Positions 42,240 through 54,270 of a DNA stretch of 64,000 bases are shown here, one piece after another. The notes beneath the pieces are model-generated. The model saw only the letters and a program-made list of their open reading frames with translations. It had not been told where the DNA came from and ran no database searches. Positions within the stretch are counted from its first letter, which is position 1; each line of letters begins with the position of its first letter. Source of the DNA: Poa pratensis. Its lineage: Eukaryota; Streptophyta; Magnoliopsida; Poales; Poaceae. Made by a program: the position numbers and the translations under genes. The stretch is taken from NCBI GenBank assembly GCA_947311845.1, contig CAMZMU010000048.1, positions 20,519,497 to 20,583,496 on the forward strand. The letters run 5' to 3'.

Positions 42240-43150
42240 TTTTCAAGCATATTCTAATTTTTTTTTTCAAGACAACTAGTACAAATAAAAGACTCCATGA
42301 GAGAGTATTGTTTTTATTTTGAAATTTTCTTCAATTTTTCATTAAAAAATAGGCTAAAATGGTCGGCATGGATCTTCATAGAAAGGGGTCAAATCTTTCA
42401 AAAATCTTCGTGGTTCTCTCATATAATAACTACTTCTATACATTAACAGAATTGGTGGAAATGTTTTGAGTAAACATCACACACACTTATAGTTCAATTT
42501 TCAGTCACTTTTGGAAAATACATATTAAGTTGTCTTAATGGGTGAAAGTAGCTAGAAAACGAGAAAATTCATAATAGTGTGGGTATTATGCATCACATAT
42601 GGTATACTTTGTGTGAAAATTGGAGTGCTGCCATTTTGCACCATTATGTTTTTATTTGTTTCACAAAAAACCACATTTGTTGCACTTGAGAAATAGAAAA
42701 TAATATTTTCTTAATAATTTCAAAGTTCACTTTGGCAATGATGTTCAAGTTGGTAAAATATATATTTTTGTGAAATATTAGCCCATTATGATGAAAAACA
42801 AATTATGGTCCATCGCACACATTTTTTAAACCATGTGGGATTGCCATCTACATTGCTTACCTTTTTTTGTTTTGAAAAACCATGTTCCATTGCCAAGTAC
42901 ATCACGCACTTTTTTGTTGTAAAAAATCGTGTGCAATGCATTGCAGAAACTACCCCCCCCCCCCCCCCCCCCGCGGGAATTTTTAAACTAGCAACTTGAA
43001 AACTCGTTTGCTACAATTGTTATTTTTGTACAAGGTTTTGTGTTCCCAAAACAGACCTATTATGATAATTTCTCTTGTTATGGTGCATCGCCCACATTTT
43101 TGTAAACCGTGGGTGATTGTATTCTACATCACACGCATATATAGAAGACC
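42240..43150. mobile_element. Degraded CACTA-type internal fragment
   Basis: AACTAGTACAAATAAAAGAC, GAAAGGGGTCAAATCTTTCA, TGGGTGAAAGTAGC and ATTTTGCACCATT recur at 47515-48890 and partly at 63120-63500 inside another CACTA element. It has no termini and no ORF. A run of twenty C (42953-42972) lies inside. Confidence 0.5.
42953..42972. repeat. C20 homopolymer
   Basis: Twenty consecutive C, flanked by ACTA and GCGGG. The exact length may not be reliable in assembly. Confidence 0.8.
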
Positions 43151-43996
43151 AAACTGTGGATTTTGGACACGGTCGGAACGGACCGAACCCCTTTTGACAA
43201 ACGACAAGGGCTTAATTAGAACCTGCATGGTCGCCTCTCAGCCTTTATTTGTCCACCGTCCGCATATGTACATTGTATTCTACATTTCTACTCGCCTGTG
43301 CTGGAGCAGATTCTGAACTTTTCCGGCGAAGAAGCCAGCCGACGAAGCAAAAGGATGAGTTAAGGTAATTGGCCGTCAGAGTGTACTGGAGTGCTTTTAC
43401 GGGTTTCCTAATGCCTCCAATTCCAAGTAAATGTGCTAGTTGCACGTAGTATGCAATATGATTGTCAACCGACTCAAGCTTTTGCATATGATGCTATAAC
43501 CAGGTGTTAATTTGGGTGACAGTTAATGGAAATCGCACAACATGCTAGCATGCCGGTTCGTACCACAGAGGAAGAAAAGAGAAATAAGAAAGGAAGAAAT
43601 ATAAGGAACCTCACCCGAGGTATACATGGTGTTGTATATAAAGAGCGCGAGTAGGCACATGGTATAAGTTAAGTCCAAAGTATCTAGACATAGTATTAAA
43701 ACGGTGAAACATGGGTTGTTCGTGGATGAAATAAGTTAACACCAAACAAGTTGGTCCATAGAATGACCGGAAATGAGCTGCCATTATAAGATGTCCAAAA
43801 CGTAATGGATAAAACGCCTATTTTTATTAATACAATTGATTATACTAGACAAGCATGATGTCCACCACTCATACATGTGCTAGACAAGCATGTGGTTCCT
43901 ACTCCGAAAAAAAACCTAGCCTCGCAGTTTTGGTCCACGTCACCGCCCCACTCTCGCCTCATCCATCTTCATCACCGCCGTTAGAGGAGCCGATGG
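43151..43996 (+). repeat. Duplicated module copy M3
   Basis: It has the shortened landmark CCCCTTTTGACAAACGACAA (43191), then CCTGCATGGTCGCCTCTCAG, TGCCTCCAATTCCAAGTAAA (43412), the TATA-like TATATAAAGAGCG (43635), GGGTTGTTCGTGGATGAAAT and TAGACAAGCATG (43847). The middle part with the GGCGCCGGCT landmark is deleted. Confidence 0.7.
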
Positions 43997-45765
43997 GTAA
44001 ATGTAGCGACCTCACCTTTTACTAAAGGGTTGAGATCTCTGTGTTTATGTGCTAGTCCCTGGATCGATTAGCTAGCACCACAGTACAAGATGAAATATCA
44101 TGCAAATGCGTCAAATACTATATTACATCCCATGATCCAGACTTATAATATCCATTACAACTTGCATAGTCCAAGACTTGCATTATTCAAAGTTCAGCAA
44201 CGGAAAACATTAATACAATGAGCCTCATCATCTTCATGTGCCACAGGCAAACATGTTGGTTGTAGACTCGAAACCCTAACGAAACCTCACTCCTTGTCTG
44301 ACGAACCTGCAACGGTGAGTTACAGCCCAAAATCACTGGGTCAGCACAATTGAATTGTGTTGGCAAATGACACCTATGTGGATATAAATGACAGCCTATC
44401 ATCTACATGTATATTTGGCTAGGTGGTGTTATGGCCAATTTGCATAAAGCTGATTTTATCCTATATTTTTGAAAAGACATTTTCTCATTTTTGAAAACAG
44501 TTCGGTACCACTGATAGAAATCAGTGCACCTCTTTCCCATGTTCTCCCTTCAAAATTTAATTTAACAAATTGGCATGAAGAGGTAACTCCATCAATTCCT
44601 TGTCCACCGGGGACACGGCTAAGATCTTAGTTTTGTGAACTCTCGAGAGTGTGTGCACTTTCCCGACTAGACTCAATCAACCCAAACTTCCTAGGCACTC
44701 ATTTAGTGCGAAGGAAAGAAGAAGATTGAGACGAGATCTTTCAGAAGTAATCCCCCTTTCTAACGGACCCGTTCCCAGAATCATCTTCCTGTCCGCCAGG
44801 CCGGTTTCATACAACATACTTAATCTAGCCAGAGCCCATATTAGCTAGTGGCTGCACTGGAAGCTAATCCAAACATGGAGTGACTTTGAACCTCTTTGTT
44901 CCTGGGTGGCATTCCACAAGTGTACTACCTCAGGTGATAACCACCACGTACCATGACCCCAAGTATAGTAAACTACCTTAGGTGTTAACCACCATGAACG
45001 TGGCCCCGAGAAGCCACTCAACTGTCAACCACCACGCAATACCATATCCACCCAGGTGTTTTATTAAATTTGGTGGAATTTTTATCCTTACTCAACTACT
45101 TGTAAAACTTTTCATCATTTGCATAGCTAAGCAAGTCTACTAAGTTTAAGGTTGCTATCTACAGGATATAAGGGGTGGCTACACACTACGTAGGATTTAT
45201 AGTCATAGCATAATATAAAAACCCAGAAATATACCTAGCATGCATACTACTAAAAACGCTAAATGCAAGTAGTAGAAGTAGTAGGACTTTTATGGGGTGT
45301 CACTTGCCTTTTGAAAGATGTCGTTGCTCTCACACACTCTTTTCAACGAGGAACGTTGCACTCCGTTCAATCTATACGTTGAAAGAAAATAACCATAAAC
45401 AAACAATTCAACAAGCACATAATATATAAAAGTAAACAATACATCAAGATTGTTTTATATTATTTCTTTTATGCTCAAGGCTTGTCATATATATAATTCA
45501 ATTCACAAGAGAATTAATGTGATTTGACTTAGGGTTTGCCATTTGATGTCAAGGTATGGTCTGCATTCAAATTTTAACATCTCGAATTCGAATAGGTTGG
45601 AGTGGTGTTCCAAAGGTTCTAATGGTTTGGTCTTGATCAAAATTATCACACTAGGATTTTGTCAAAAGAGATTAACACAAATTCCAAAGTTATGTTTGCA
45701 AATTAATAGCATCAAAAGGTTTTTAACTCAAGTTCCCAAGTTTATGAATCAAATGGATTTAGGCA
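43997..45765. mobile_element. Insertion in the module, possibly a degraded solo LTR
   Basis: The sequence begins TGTAGCGACCTCACC, a start common in grass LTRs, and interrupts the module between M3 and M4. Inside, GGTTAACCACCA-like pieces repeat (44934-45010). No ORF, PBS or matching second LTR was found, and target-site repeats are not evident. Confidence 0.4.
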
Positions 45766-47440
45766 TAGATAGTATGTTTCTCAACTCATATCTACGACAG
45801 ACGAAGACCAAACTCTGAATTTTGACATTGGCATCCATTCGGTACACGGCTGGAACTGAAACCCAACTACCCAAGTCGGTCAAGCTGACCGAATCCCTTT
45901 TGACAAACGACAAGTGCTTACTTTCTGCGACTTAGAAGCTGCATGGTCGCCTCCCAGCCTTTGCCCACGGACTGCGATATATACTGCATCATGCTTACGT
46001 ACATTCCTATTCTAGGTGCCGGTGCCGCCGGAGCAGCTTGAGATCGATCGATTGCTGGGTATGGTAACGGAACGTTTCCGAACAATAACGGAATAAGTAA
46101 ACCGACCTCGCGCTGAATGAAAACCGTCCATGGACCATGGTTTTCAGACTAGTGCATGGAGTTGCCTAGTGCAATAGTCCATTTGTCTGTCGATTAAGCA
46201 GCAAAGACGGCGCCGGCTAACCCATGGTGATTATGTGAGCTTGAACACACATGAAAGTTACATGGCAGCGTTATATGTTGGCATTATGTGTCCATGATCA
46301 CTTTGTAATCTCTGTGGTAATGAGCGATTTATTTGTACCAACAAGTTAATAAATTTCACCAGTTTCAAGGGAAAAAAAAGTTCTAGAAATTTAATGGATC
46401 AAAATAAAAGAAATCCGTCGCTCTTTCACGCGTGCGTCTTGATAGTTCAAGTTCACAGCAGAAAATCATACCACAAGTAGGTCTTGAGCAACTATGAACA
46501 AATGTGTCTACCCAGAACTAGCGGTAGAGTGCAGCGCACGCCTGTAAAAGAACACGACGCGCCTTGACCTGCGAGACCAGCACCCCTTTTAGCCGCTCAT
46601 ATAGTACTAGCTATATACATGCCTGTTCAATCTGACCACATGCACAAAAGCGTAAACTAGTCTATAGCATAAGAAAAATGATGAGTTGAGAAAAATGTTA
46701 GCCAATTAATGCGTGAATGTTTATGCGGTTTTCCTAATGCCTCCAATGCCAAGTAAATGTGCTTGTTGTACATAGTGTGCAATATGACTGTCAACCGACT
46801 CAAGCTTTTGCATATGATGCTAACTACAATCAGGTGCTGATTTGGGTACTGTGGGAATCTCAAATCATGCTAGTGTGCCGCCTCGTACATATAGTCATGT
46901 ATAGACGAAGAAAGAGAAATAGGAAAGGAAGTAATAAAAAAAATCTCGTTGGAGGTGTATGGTGGTGTACATAAAGAGTGCGAGTTAAGTCCAAAGGAGC
47001 TAGACATAGTATTAAAAGGTGAAACATGGGTTGGTGGATGAAATAAGTTAACCGTAAGTAAGTTGGCCCGTAAAGTGGCTGGAAATAAGTTACCGTTTTA
47101 AGATGTGCAGAACTTAATGGATAAACCAAATGGTGGGATTGCTAGAATTGATTGTGTAATATGATGGACAAGCATGATGTTCACAAGTCATACATGTGCT
47201 AGACAAGCATGCATGTTCAAAAGCTAGGGGCATCTAATCCTTATAGCTTTCCAGATTGGATTGGTCCAAGAGATCAATCAGAAGTACAAGTTGAATGTGT
47301 ATTGCTTAGGCTGTATTTGATTGAGATTCGACAACTAGATTAACTATTTGGAAGCTGAAATCTGAATCAAAGGGCGGGGAACGCACAAGATTTTTTTAGT
47401 GCAAACCGAAAGTTTCCTTGACCCCCGATTCCCTAGCAAG
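45766..47440 (+). repeat. Duplicated module copy M4
   Basis: The landmarks are GTTTCTCAACTCATATCTAC (45776), CCCTTTTGACAAACGACAAG (45895), ACGGCGCCGGCTAACCCATG (46209), ACCCCTTTTAGCCGCTCATA (46582), ATGCCTCCAATGCCAAGTAA (46737), the TATA-like TACATAAAGAGTG (46969), and TAGACAAGCATG (47200). It is the most complete copy. Confidence 0.7.
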
Positions 47441-47442
47441 TA

Positions 47443-47512
47443 CACCCTCGGTTCCATATTAATTGTCGTTGATTTAGTATAAAGTGTGAAAACTAATATT
47501 GAACGGAGGGAA
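47443..47512. mobile_element. 70-bp Stowaway-like MITE, TA target duplication
   Basis: CACCCTCGGTTCCATATTAA at the left and AATATTGAACGGAGGGAA at the right, flanked by TA (47441-47442; 47513-47514). Probably an internally deleted Stowaway element. Confidence 0.65.
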
Positions 47513-47514
47513 TA

Positions 47515-48890
47515 GTAGAAATAAAAAGACTTCATTCGAAATGATTGCATTTTCTAAAAAAAATCATTTTTTGTTCTTGTCCAAAAAGGGGTCAAAATGA
47601 CCAGCATGTGCCGGAGACAAGTGGATTTGGACCATAATCATATGGAACTGTTCCACTTCTAGCCCTCGACATTCAAAAACTCCCACGATTGGGCGGCCCT
47701 ATTCTATAAACTTCACCGATCTAACCTGACGTGTTGCATGATGACACGCTTAAGATTCGCTTAAAACCAAGTGCATATTGAAAGAAAACAACAAGATCAG
47801 ATTAACCAACAAGTCATGAGGAAATCCAAACATGTAAGACGGAAACCATGTTGAAGACTGTAAGTATCAGAGGACATCCATCCAGAAGATCATCGTTCAA
47901 CACGCACGCATCGACACCTTAGCCGAAGCCCTAGCCTTCATAGTCTCCATAGTCTAAACCCTAGATTCACAATCCCATGTAGCTATAAGGTTGACCGGAT
48001 CATCATGTAAACCTTCTACGATCTTGTGATCATGACTGAATAATGACTGAGGGAACATCACCATCTACATTGTCTTTGATCCATCCCTGTTGGCCTGTGT
48101 CGCCTACTCAACAAATAAACTCACTTCGGTCGACAACATGGATATTTATAGAAATGGGTCAAATTTTTCAAAAATATCAATGGTTTTCTGATATAATCAC
48201 TACTTGTGTGCCTTCAAATGATTTCTGTCAATTTTCATGAGCAAACTATCGCACCCTTGTAGTTCAGTTTTGAATTATCTTCAAAAAAATATGTATAAAG
48301 TCATATAAATGGGTGAAAGTAGCCAAAAAGCGATAAAATTCATCATATTTGGATTTATCCATAAAATATGGTCTAATTAGTGTGAAAATTTGAGTGCAGT
48401 GTTACCATTTTGCACCATTTAATTTGTACTTGTGTCACAACAATATTTTTTAAATAATTTGAAAATTCACTTTGACAATGTTGTTCAGTTTGGTAAAAAC
48501 ACTTTTTTTTTCCTAAATTGGACATATTATGATGATTTTTTTTATAGTGCATCGCACATAATTTTTTTAACCTATTTTGGGCATTGTTAAACTAATAAGT
48601 TGAAGAATCGTTTGCCATTATTGTTTATTATGGTACAAGTTTATTTTTTGCCGAAAACGGATCCAGTATGATTTTTTTTTTGTTATGGTGCATCGTCCAC
48701 TATTTTATTAATCATGTGTGATTGACTTTTATATCACACATGTTTTCTTGTGAAAAATTGTGTGCGATTGCATCTTAGACCCTTTTATTTTTTTAACCAT
48801 GTGCTATTACCGAACATCACATATAGTTTTTTCGATGAGAAATTTGTTAATGTTTTACCAAAATAGTATGCGATTGGGTGGCATGTCCTA
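47515..48890. mobile_element. Second degraded CACTA-type internal fragment
   Basis: Sections at 48140-48500 and 48600-48770 are colinear with 42360-43110 (TTTTTCAAAAATATC, GGGTGAAAGTAGCC, GGTGCATCG). The first 400 bases also contain a short gene-free stretch (47640-48120) without clear relatives. Confidence 0.45.
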
Positions 48891-48995
48891 TACTAGTGAC
48901 AAAAATTACACACTTGCACAAATATGTTTCTCAACGCATATCCATGACAGGCGGACACCCAAAAAAAAACAGCACACCAACCATGTAGATATGTA

Positions 48996-49155
48996 CTCCT
49001 CCCTTCCATGATATAAGATATTTTAGCCACTTTCTGCATTCACATGTATAAAAATGTATCTAGACACAGTTTAGTGTATACGTGCACTCTTTTTAATCTG
49101 AATCTAGATAACATGTGTACCCTCTAAAACATTTTATATTGTGGAATGGAGGGAG
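48996..49155. mobile_element. Stowaway MITE, 160 bp
   Basis: CTCCTCCCTTCCATGATATA on the left; TTGTGGAATGGAGGGAG on the right; TA on both sides (48994-48995, 49156-49157). It is shared by both duplicates, so it was there before the duplication. Confidence 0.8.
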
Positions 49156-49889
49156 TACGTGGCTCTAGACCTGGGAGACGGAACGGTAACTGAAGTCAGT
49201 CTGGCTGAGATGACCGAAACTCTTTTGGCAAAGGATGAGCCGATGAGGGCTTACTTTCTGCGACTTAGAACCTGCATGGTCGCCTCTCAGCCTTTATTTG
49301 TCCACGAGGACTGGGTTCTTACGTTTTGTTCTACTTCTACGTGCCGATGCGGCGATGACGCTGGAGCTGCTTGAGTTGATTGGCGTTCAGGTCAAATAGC
49401 ATACGAACGCGAGATGACAAACTTGAGAATATCACGTATAGTACCGCCCGTCATTTTAAGACCAGCGCGCGGCCAGCATCCGGTTGCCTTCTCCTTGTGA
49501 CATCATCCGTTTGCTTGTCCCATTGGACACATAGAAGCTTAGGGTGGTCGCATCACGGTAAAAACCCTAGCTTCTGCCCCGTCTCCAATCTCCTCCATCC
49601 TCCACGCCACTGTTTTTTTGTCGATATCCACCGCTCGAATAGATAAAATAGAATTGACCTAGTTTATAAGGAAAATCGGGACAAAAAACCATACAAACTA
49701 TACAACACTCTGTTTATGAGGAAAACATGGTCAATTTTCAGAATTACCCCGTTCAACCTTTTCCTATGTAGTTCATGGACTGTTTCATGTAGGACCGCGA
49801 CTCCATCAAGGATGTTGCGACCTTGCATAAAATCCGTCTGAGACGGTCGAACCACATGATCTGCCACAGTGTTCAGTCGAATCGTAGCA

Positions 49890-50387
49890 GCTTGCTCGCC
49901 TTTATTCTCCCTCGCTGGGGTTGTAGATTCGTCCCGGCTTCCTACTCCTCGCCTCACTGTTCCTCCACGAGACGTGCCGTGCTTCATCGGCTCGCCTTTA
50001 TTCTCCCTCGCTGGGGAGTCCGTCTATCATCGTTCCGATTAAGGCCAATTCCGTCGAGGTTAGGTTGGGCTCTCTTCTTGTTTTTTCCATGTGTTTGCAT
50101 TATTTGTTCATCCTGTTACGTGGCTTTTGTGGCGCACTCGCGTGCTCATCTCTTTCTTCGGCTCTTACTTGGCTTGATTTTCGAGGTGTCCTCGTCTTTC
50201 TGTCTCTTGAGCGTTATTTTTTATTCATTTTACATGATTTGTTTTGTTATTTCATTTATATATTTGCAGGTTTCATTCCGTTCGAGAGTCCTGTTATTTT
50301 ATTTCAGTCTTAGTTTTTGTTTTTGTTTTTCTGGTTTCACTTACTCCCTCCGGTCCACAAAGATTGTCCAACAAAATGTACTAGCAC
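49890..50387 (+). repeat. ~490-bp segment shared with 61420-61892
   Basis: GCTCGCCTTTATTCTCCC through AACAAAATGTACTAGCA is nearly identical at both sites, except that the second lacks about 20 bases near the start and a second TATTCTCCC repeat. It carries no recognisable gene; frames in it are hydrophobic and shared by composition. Confidence 0.85.
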
Positions 50388-50466
50388 AAATATGTTTCTC
50401 AACGCATATCCACGACAGGCGGACACCCAAAAAAAAAAACAGCACACCAACCCTGTAGATATGGTA

Positions 50467-50626
50467 CTCCTCCCTTCCATGATGTAAGATATTTTAGCCA
50501 CTTTCTACATTCACATGTATAAAAATGTATCTAGACACAGTTTAGTGTATACGTGCACTCTTTTTAATCTGAATCTAGATAACATGTGTACCCTCTAAAA
50601 TGTTTTATATTGTGGAATGGAGAGAG
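50467..50626. mobile_element. Stowaway MITE, 160 bp (duplicate of 48996-49155)
   Basis: Same element as in unit a, with TA at 50465-50466 and 50627-50628 and a few substitutions (GGAGAGAG in place of GGAGGGAG). Confidence 0.8.
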
Positions 50627-51004
50627 TACGTGGCTCTAGACCTGGGAGACGGAACGGTAACTGAAGTCAGTCTGGCTGAGATGACCGAAACTCTTTTGGC
50701 AAAGGATGAGCCGATGAGGGCTTACTTTCTGCGACTTAGAACCTGCATGGTCGCCTCTCAGCCTTTATTTGTCCACAAGGACTGGGTTCTTACGTTTTGT
50801 TCTACTTCTACGTGCCGATGCGGCGATGACGCTGGAGCTGCTTGAGTTGATTGGCGTTCAGGTCAAATAGCATACGTACGCGAGATGACAAACTTGAGAA
50901 TATCACGTATAGTACCGCCCGTCATTTTAAGACCAGCGCGCGGCCAGCATCCGGTTGCCTTCTCCTTGTGACATCATCCGTTTGCTTGTCCCATTGGACA
51001 CATA

Positions 51005-51165
51005 CTCCCTCCGTGCATGAATATAAAAAGTTTTAGCTATCTAACATGTTGTCTACATGCATACTAATATGAGTGCACATACACACTAAAATATGTCTAC
51101 ATACATCTAGATATATGTGAATGTGGATAAATGCTAAAACATCTTATATTAAAAAACGGAGGGAG
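51005..51165. mobile_element. Stowaway MITE, 161 bp, with an empty site in the duplicate
   Basis: CTCCCTCCGTGCATGAATAT at the left and AAAAAACGGAGGGAG at the right, flanked by TA (51003-51004, 51166-51167). Unit a has the uninterrupted GGACACATAGAAGCTT at 49525-49540, giving a clean empty site. Confidence 0.92.
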
Positions 51166-51366
51166 TAGAAGCTTAGGGTCGTCGCAGCACGGTAAAAACC
51201 CTAGCTTCTGCCCCGTCTCCAATCTCCTCCATCCTCCACATCATTGTTTTTTTGGTCGATATCCACCGCTCGAATAGATAAAATAGAATTGACCCAGTTT
51301 ATAAGGAAAACCGGGACCAAAAACCATACAAACTATACAACACTCTGTTTATGAGGAAAACATGGT

Positions 51367-52800
51367 CAAAAAACAGCACAGACGATTTGACCCGCCGCCC
51401 ACACGACACAAGTCGAACAAACGCCACAACACACACCACCCGCTTCTGGGCCGCCGCCCCGGTGTAGCAACCAGATCGACCTTTGCATTGCCCAAAAGCG
51501 ATCCAGTCATGGTCGACGAACCCTCTGCCCGCGCAGTCTTCATCCAGGTCGCCACCAAAACCAACCTGTTCCGGGGCCGCCGCCTCGGCGTAGCAACCAG
51601 GTCGACATTCGCATTGCCCGAAGGCGATCCAGTCGGGTCGACGAACCCTCTACCCGCGCAGTTTTCATCCATGTCGCCACACAAGCCCACGCGAAACAAC
51701 GACGCTGCCTCATAGAACCATCGTAGCATGGGAGACCGAGGCCGCCGCCTCGGCGTCCACCACCGTCCGGGGACGCCGCCCCGGCATCCGCCTCCCATGA
51801 CCACATAGCAATCCTACCCATCCGCCGTGAAACCGTCGCAGCGAAAGAGCCGGTGACACCAAGGCGACACCTCCAACAAGGAAGTGACGTGTCCGTCACC
51901 GTTGCCCGCCCCCGATGGGGCTTGGGCTTTCACCCGGAGATCATCGGACCACTCCCGTCGGGCCGGTTGTCGAAACTCCACGATGATACAAACAAGAAGG
52001 AGAACGACACCCAAGGGCGCCGCCATCGTCGGCACAGACCGGAGTCGATGCAAGGCTTTCGCCCGGAGTTTGAGCCGCCAACGAAGCTTCGGGAGCTGCG
52101 AGATGGAGACCGCGTCCATGGCCATCCACCGAGCTCCATCGCTTGCCGAAACCTACGCGGCACCTCACGCCACGGAGGCCGACAAAACCGGCGGTGCCGC
52201 CCACGCCCCTGCCATGGCCACTGGTCCGGGGCCACCACCCCATCTTCCTCTCTCCCTTTGTCACCACGCCGTCCTGGTGTTGTCCGCTCGTTGTCACCAT
52301 GCCGCCAAGGGCACGGCCAGCTCGCTCATCACCTGCCGCTGCCAGAGGGCACCTCCGCCCCTGCCACTGCGCCATCCAGAAGGAGCCGGGAGCGACCCCT
52401 GCCACGCGTCGCGACAGACCTGTGCGCCTTCCGCTGCCCCCTGCCCAAGACGACGCCGCGCCACTGCACAGCCCGGGCCGCGCCTCCGGATCCCCTCTGC
52501 AGCAGAGCCTCCACGCCACCGCGCCCTACTCTCCTCCCGTCGCGCCGCACGCTGCGGCCGCTGCACATCCCGCTGGGCCGCGCCGCCATGCAGCCCCCAA
52601 TCGCCGCCGAGCCGCTCCAGAGAGCCATTGCTGAGAGAGGCGGACCCCGCCGCCGCCGTCCGCCGCCTAGGGTTGTGTCTGGCAAGCTTCCTCCGGTCGG
52701 CGGCGAGGGGGTGGAGGATGTAGGAGTGTGGCGGCGGCGGAACCTAGGGTTCCGCCCGAGCCGCCTCTGAGGAGACGACGCAGGGGCCTAGTGCTTTCAG
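51367..52800. other. GC-rich insertion, possibly a retroposon fragment; no gene assigned
   Basis: It replaces the expected module sequence after 51366. A ~130-bp unit with CGACGAACCCTCTGCCCGCG and GTCGCCACC repeats in tandem (about 51505-51690). Later parts contain GCTTTCGCCCGGAG twice, and on the minus strand a leader-like AACCCTAGGCGGCGGACGG (52660) ahead of ATG GCTCTCTGG. Long overlapping frames on both strands (for example 51853-52770) show no known motif and mutually shadow each other. A 5'-end fragment of a LINE on the minus strand is one possibility. Confidence 0.35.
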
Positions 52801-53097
52801 AATGGCATTTTTTTCTAAGTAATCAAAGCGTTCATTGGCTGGCCGCATCCGATGGCCTGCTCTGTCAGGAGCGAGCACACAGAGGCTTGATAATTGCCTC
52901 CGTTTTAGGATCCGATGGAAAAACCCGCTTGGCGGACAGCGATGGCAAGCTCTCGTCCGTCCCGCTGAGGGGACCTCCGACCCAACATTACGTGGGGTCG
53001 AAAACACAAAGAAATTTAGGGTCGTCGCAGCGCTATGTGTTGGCATTATGATTTGTACTACACGACTTGTAAGCTGATTTAGCTGTACAATCAAGTT

Positions 53098-53289
53098 AAC
53101 AAAGCCCACTCCATTTTGCTGCCCACTTTTCTTTTTTATCACAGAAGAAATGATAGGTCGATTAAAATAGCACGTACTACATACAAAGGCACTAACAAAG
53201 CCCACTCCATTTTGCTGCCCACTTTTCTTTTTGATCACAGATGAAATGATAGGTCGATTAAAATAGCACGTACTATATACAAAGGCACC
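53098..53289 (+). repeat. 96-bp direct repeat, two copies
   Basis: AACAAAGCCCACTCCATTTT starts at 53098 and 53194. The unit is single in the other array members, so this is a local duplication in the first unit only. Confidence 0.85.
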
Positions 53290-53781
53290 TATATACACTT
53301 GTACTTTTTTAAGCTTTGGTATTGGAAATAATTTTTTTGATTAGAAAGAGCTCGCTGGCCAGCTCGGAAACTAAACTGGCTATTTGTGACGAACACCCTC
53401 ACTATTACAGGAACCATCAAAAACCCAGACGATCAAGAAAGCACTCAGCACACGGATTTTCCTTTCCGTGCGAAGGTGACTGTGGCATCCTAGCTCGGAC
53501 TGGGTGTTAATTTGAGCGAGGGTTATGGAAAATCTCACCTTATGCCAACATGCTGCCTGCATAGCAGTGCAACTAAAAGGAACATGCGAGGTAGGAAGTA
53601 CTGAGTGTGTTCATGAAAGCTTCTACAGTTCCGCTGATGATGCCTCCAATTCCAAGTAAATGTGCTTGTTCCACGGTGTGTCAGATATGCTTGTCATCCA
53701 ATTTAAGCTTCTGCATACCATACTAACTGGGACAGTGTGTCAATTTGGGTGAGGGTTATTGATAATTTCTCAGAATGCTAA

Positions 53782-54075
53782 GGCCTAGTTTGGGAGCTCA
53801 GTTTTTTCAAAACCGAAGTATTCCAATAATGAAGTATTTGAGTGCCTGGCTAACGGATACTTCAGTTTTGTACAATACTTCAGTTTACAAAAAAAGTGGT
53901 CCGGACTGAAGTATTTATTATGGCAAAAAACTGTTGTTTTTGTACAATACTTTAGTTTATAAAACACAGTATTCATTGGACCCAAACGCCTTGAAGTATT
54001 TGATACTTCAATATTTTTAGAAACTGAAGTATCATCAGAATACTTCAAAAAAAAACGGAGCTCCCAAACGGACCC
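53782..54075. mobile_element. Tourist-like MITE, 294 bp, TAA target duplication
   Basis: GGCCTAGTTTGGGAGCTC and GAGCTCCCAAACGGACCC are inverted ends, flanked by TAA (53779-53781, 54076-54078). The interior repeats TACTTCAGTTT in both orientations. A three-base TAA duplication points to the PIF/Harbinger (Tourist) group. It is absent from the matching position in neighbouring units. Confidence 0.85.
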
Positions 54076-54155
54076 TAACTGCTTGAGTACTGACCTAGAC
54101 AACAATGAGTCTTTTCAACACACTATAGAGCAAGAAAAGAGGAGTTTGAAAAGAA

Positions 54156-54270
54156 GTACTCCCTCTGATCCAATGTAACTCTCGTAGGAAACAAACTAAT
54201 CATGTAAAAGTTATGCGTACGACTTGTGACACTCTTTTGAGATCGGTGTAACATAGTGAAGCGCACTAGA
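54156..54270. mobile_element. Partial Stowaway-like sequence
   Basis: GTACTCCCTCTGATCCAATG resembles a Stowaway left end, but no matching right end is present before array sequence resumes. Confidence 0.35.

Larger units (their letters stand above)
48915..50387 (+). repeat. Tandem duplicate unit a (1473 bp)
   Basis: It begins GCACAAATATGTTTCTCAAC and repeats at 50388 with very high identity for more than 970 bases, apart from a MITE in the second copy. It holds a Stowaway element, the module start (ACTTTCTGCGACTTAGAACC), AAACCCTAGCTTCTGCCCC, and the block shared with 61420-61892. Confidence 0.85.
50388..51366 (+). repeat. Tandem duplicate unit b
   Basis: This copy of 48915-49736 is interrupted by a Stowaway MITE at 51005. 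Identity ends at ATGGTCAA (about 51367), where unrelated GC-rich sequence begins. Confidence 0.85.

Noticed and set aside
43997..45765. Complete LTR retrotransposon
   Set aside because: Only one LTR-like start; no PBS, coding region or second LTR. Kept only as a low-confidence solo-LTR-like insertion.
51853..52770. 305-codon open frame, with 279- and 192-codon frames overlapping it on both strands
   Set aside because: High GC makes stops rare on all frames; residues are Arg/Pro/Ala-rich with no known motif.
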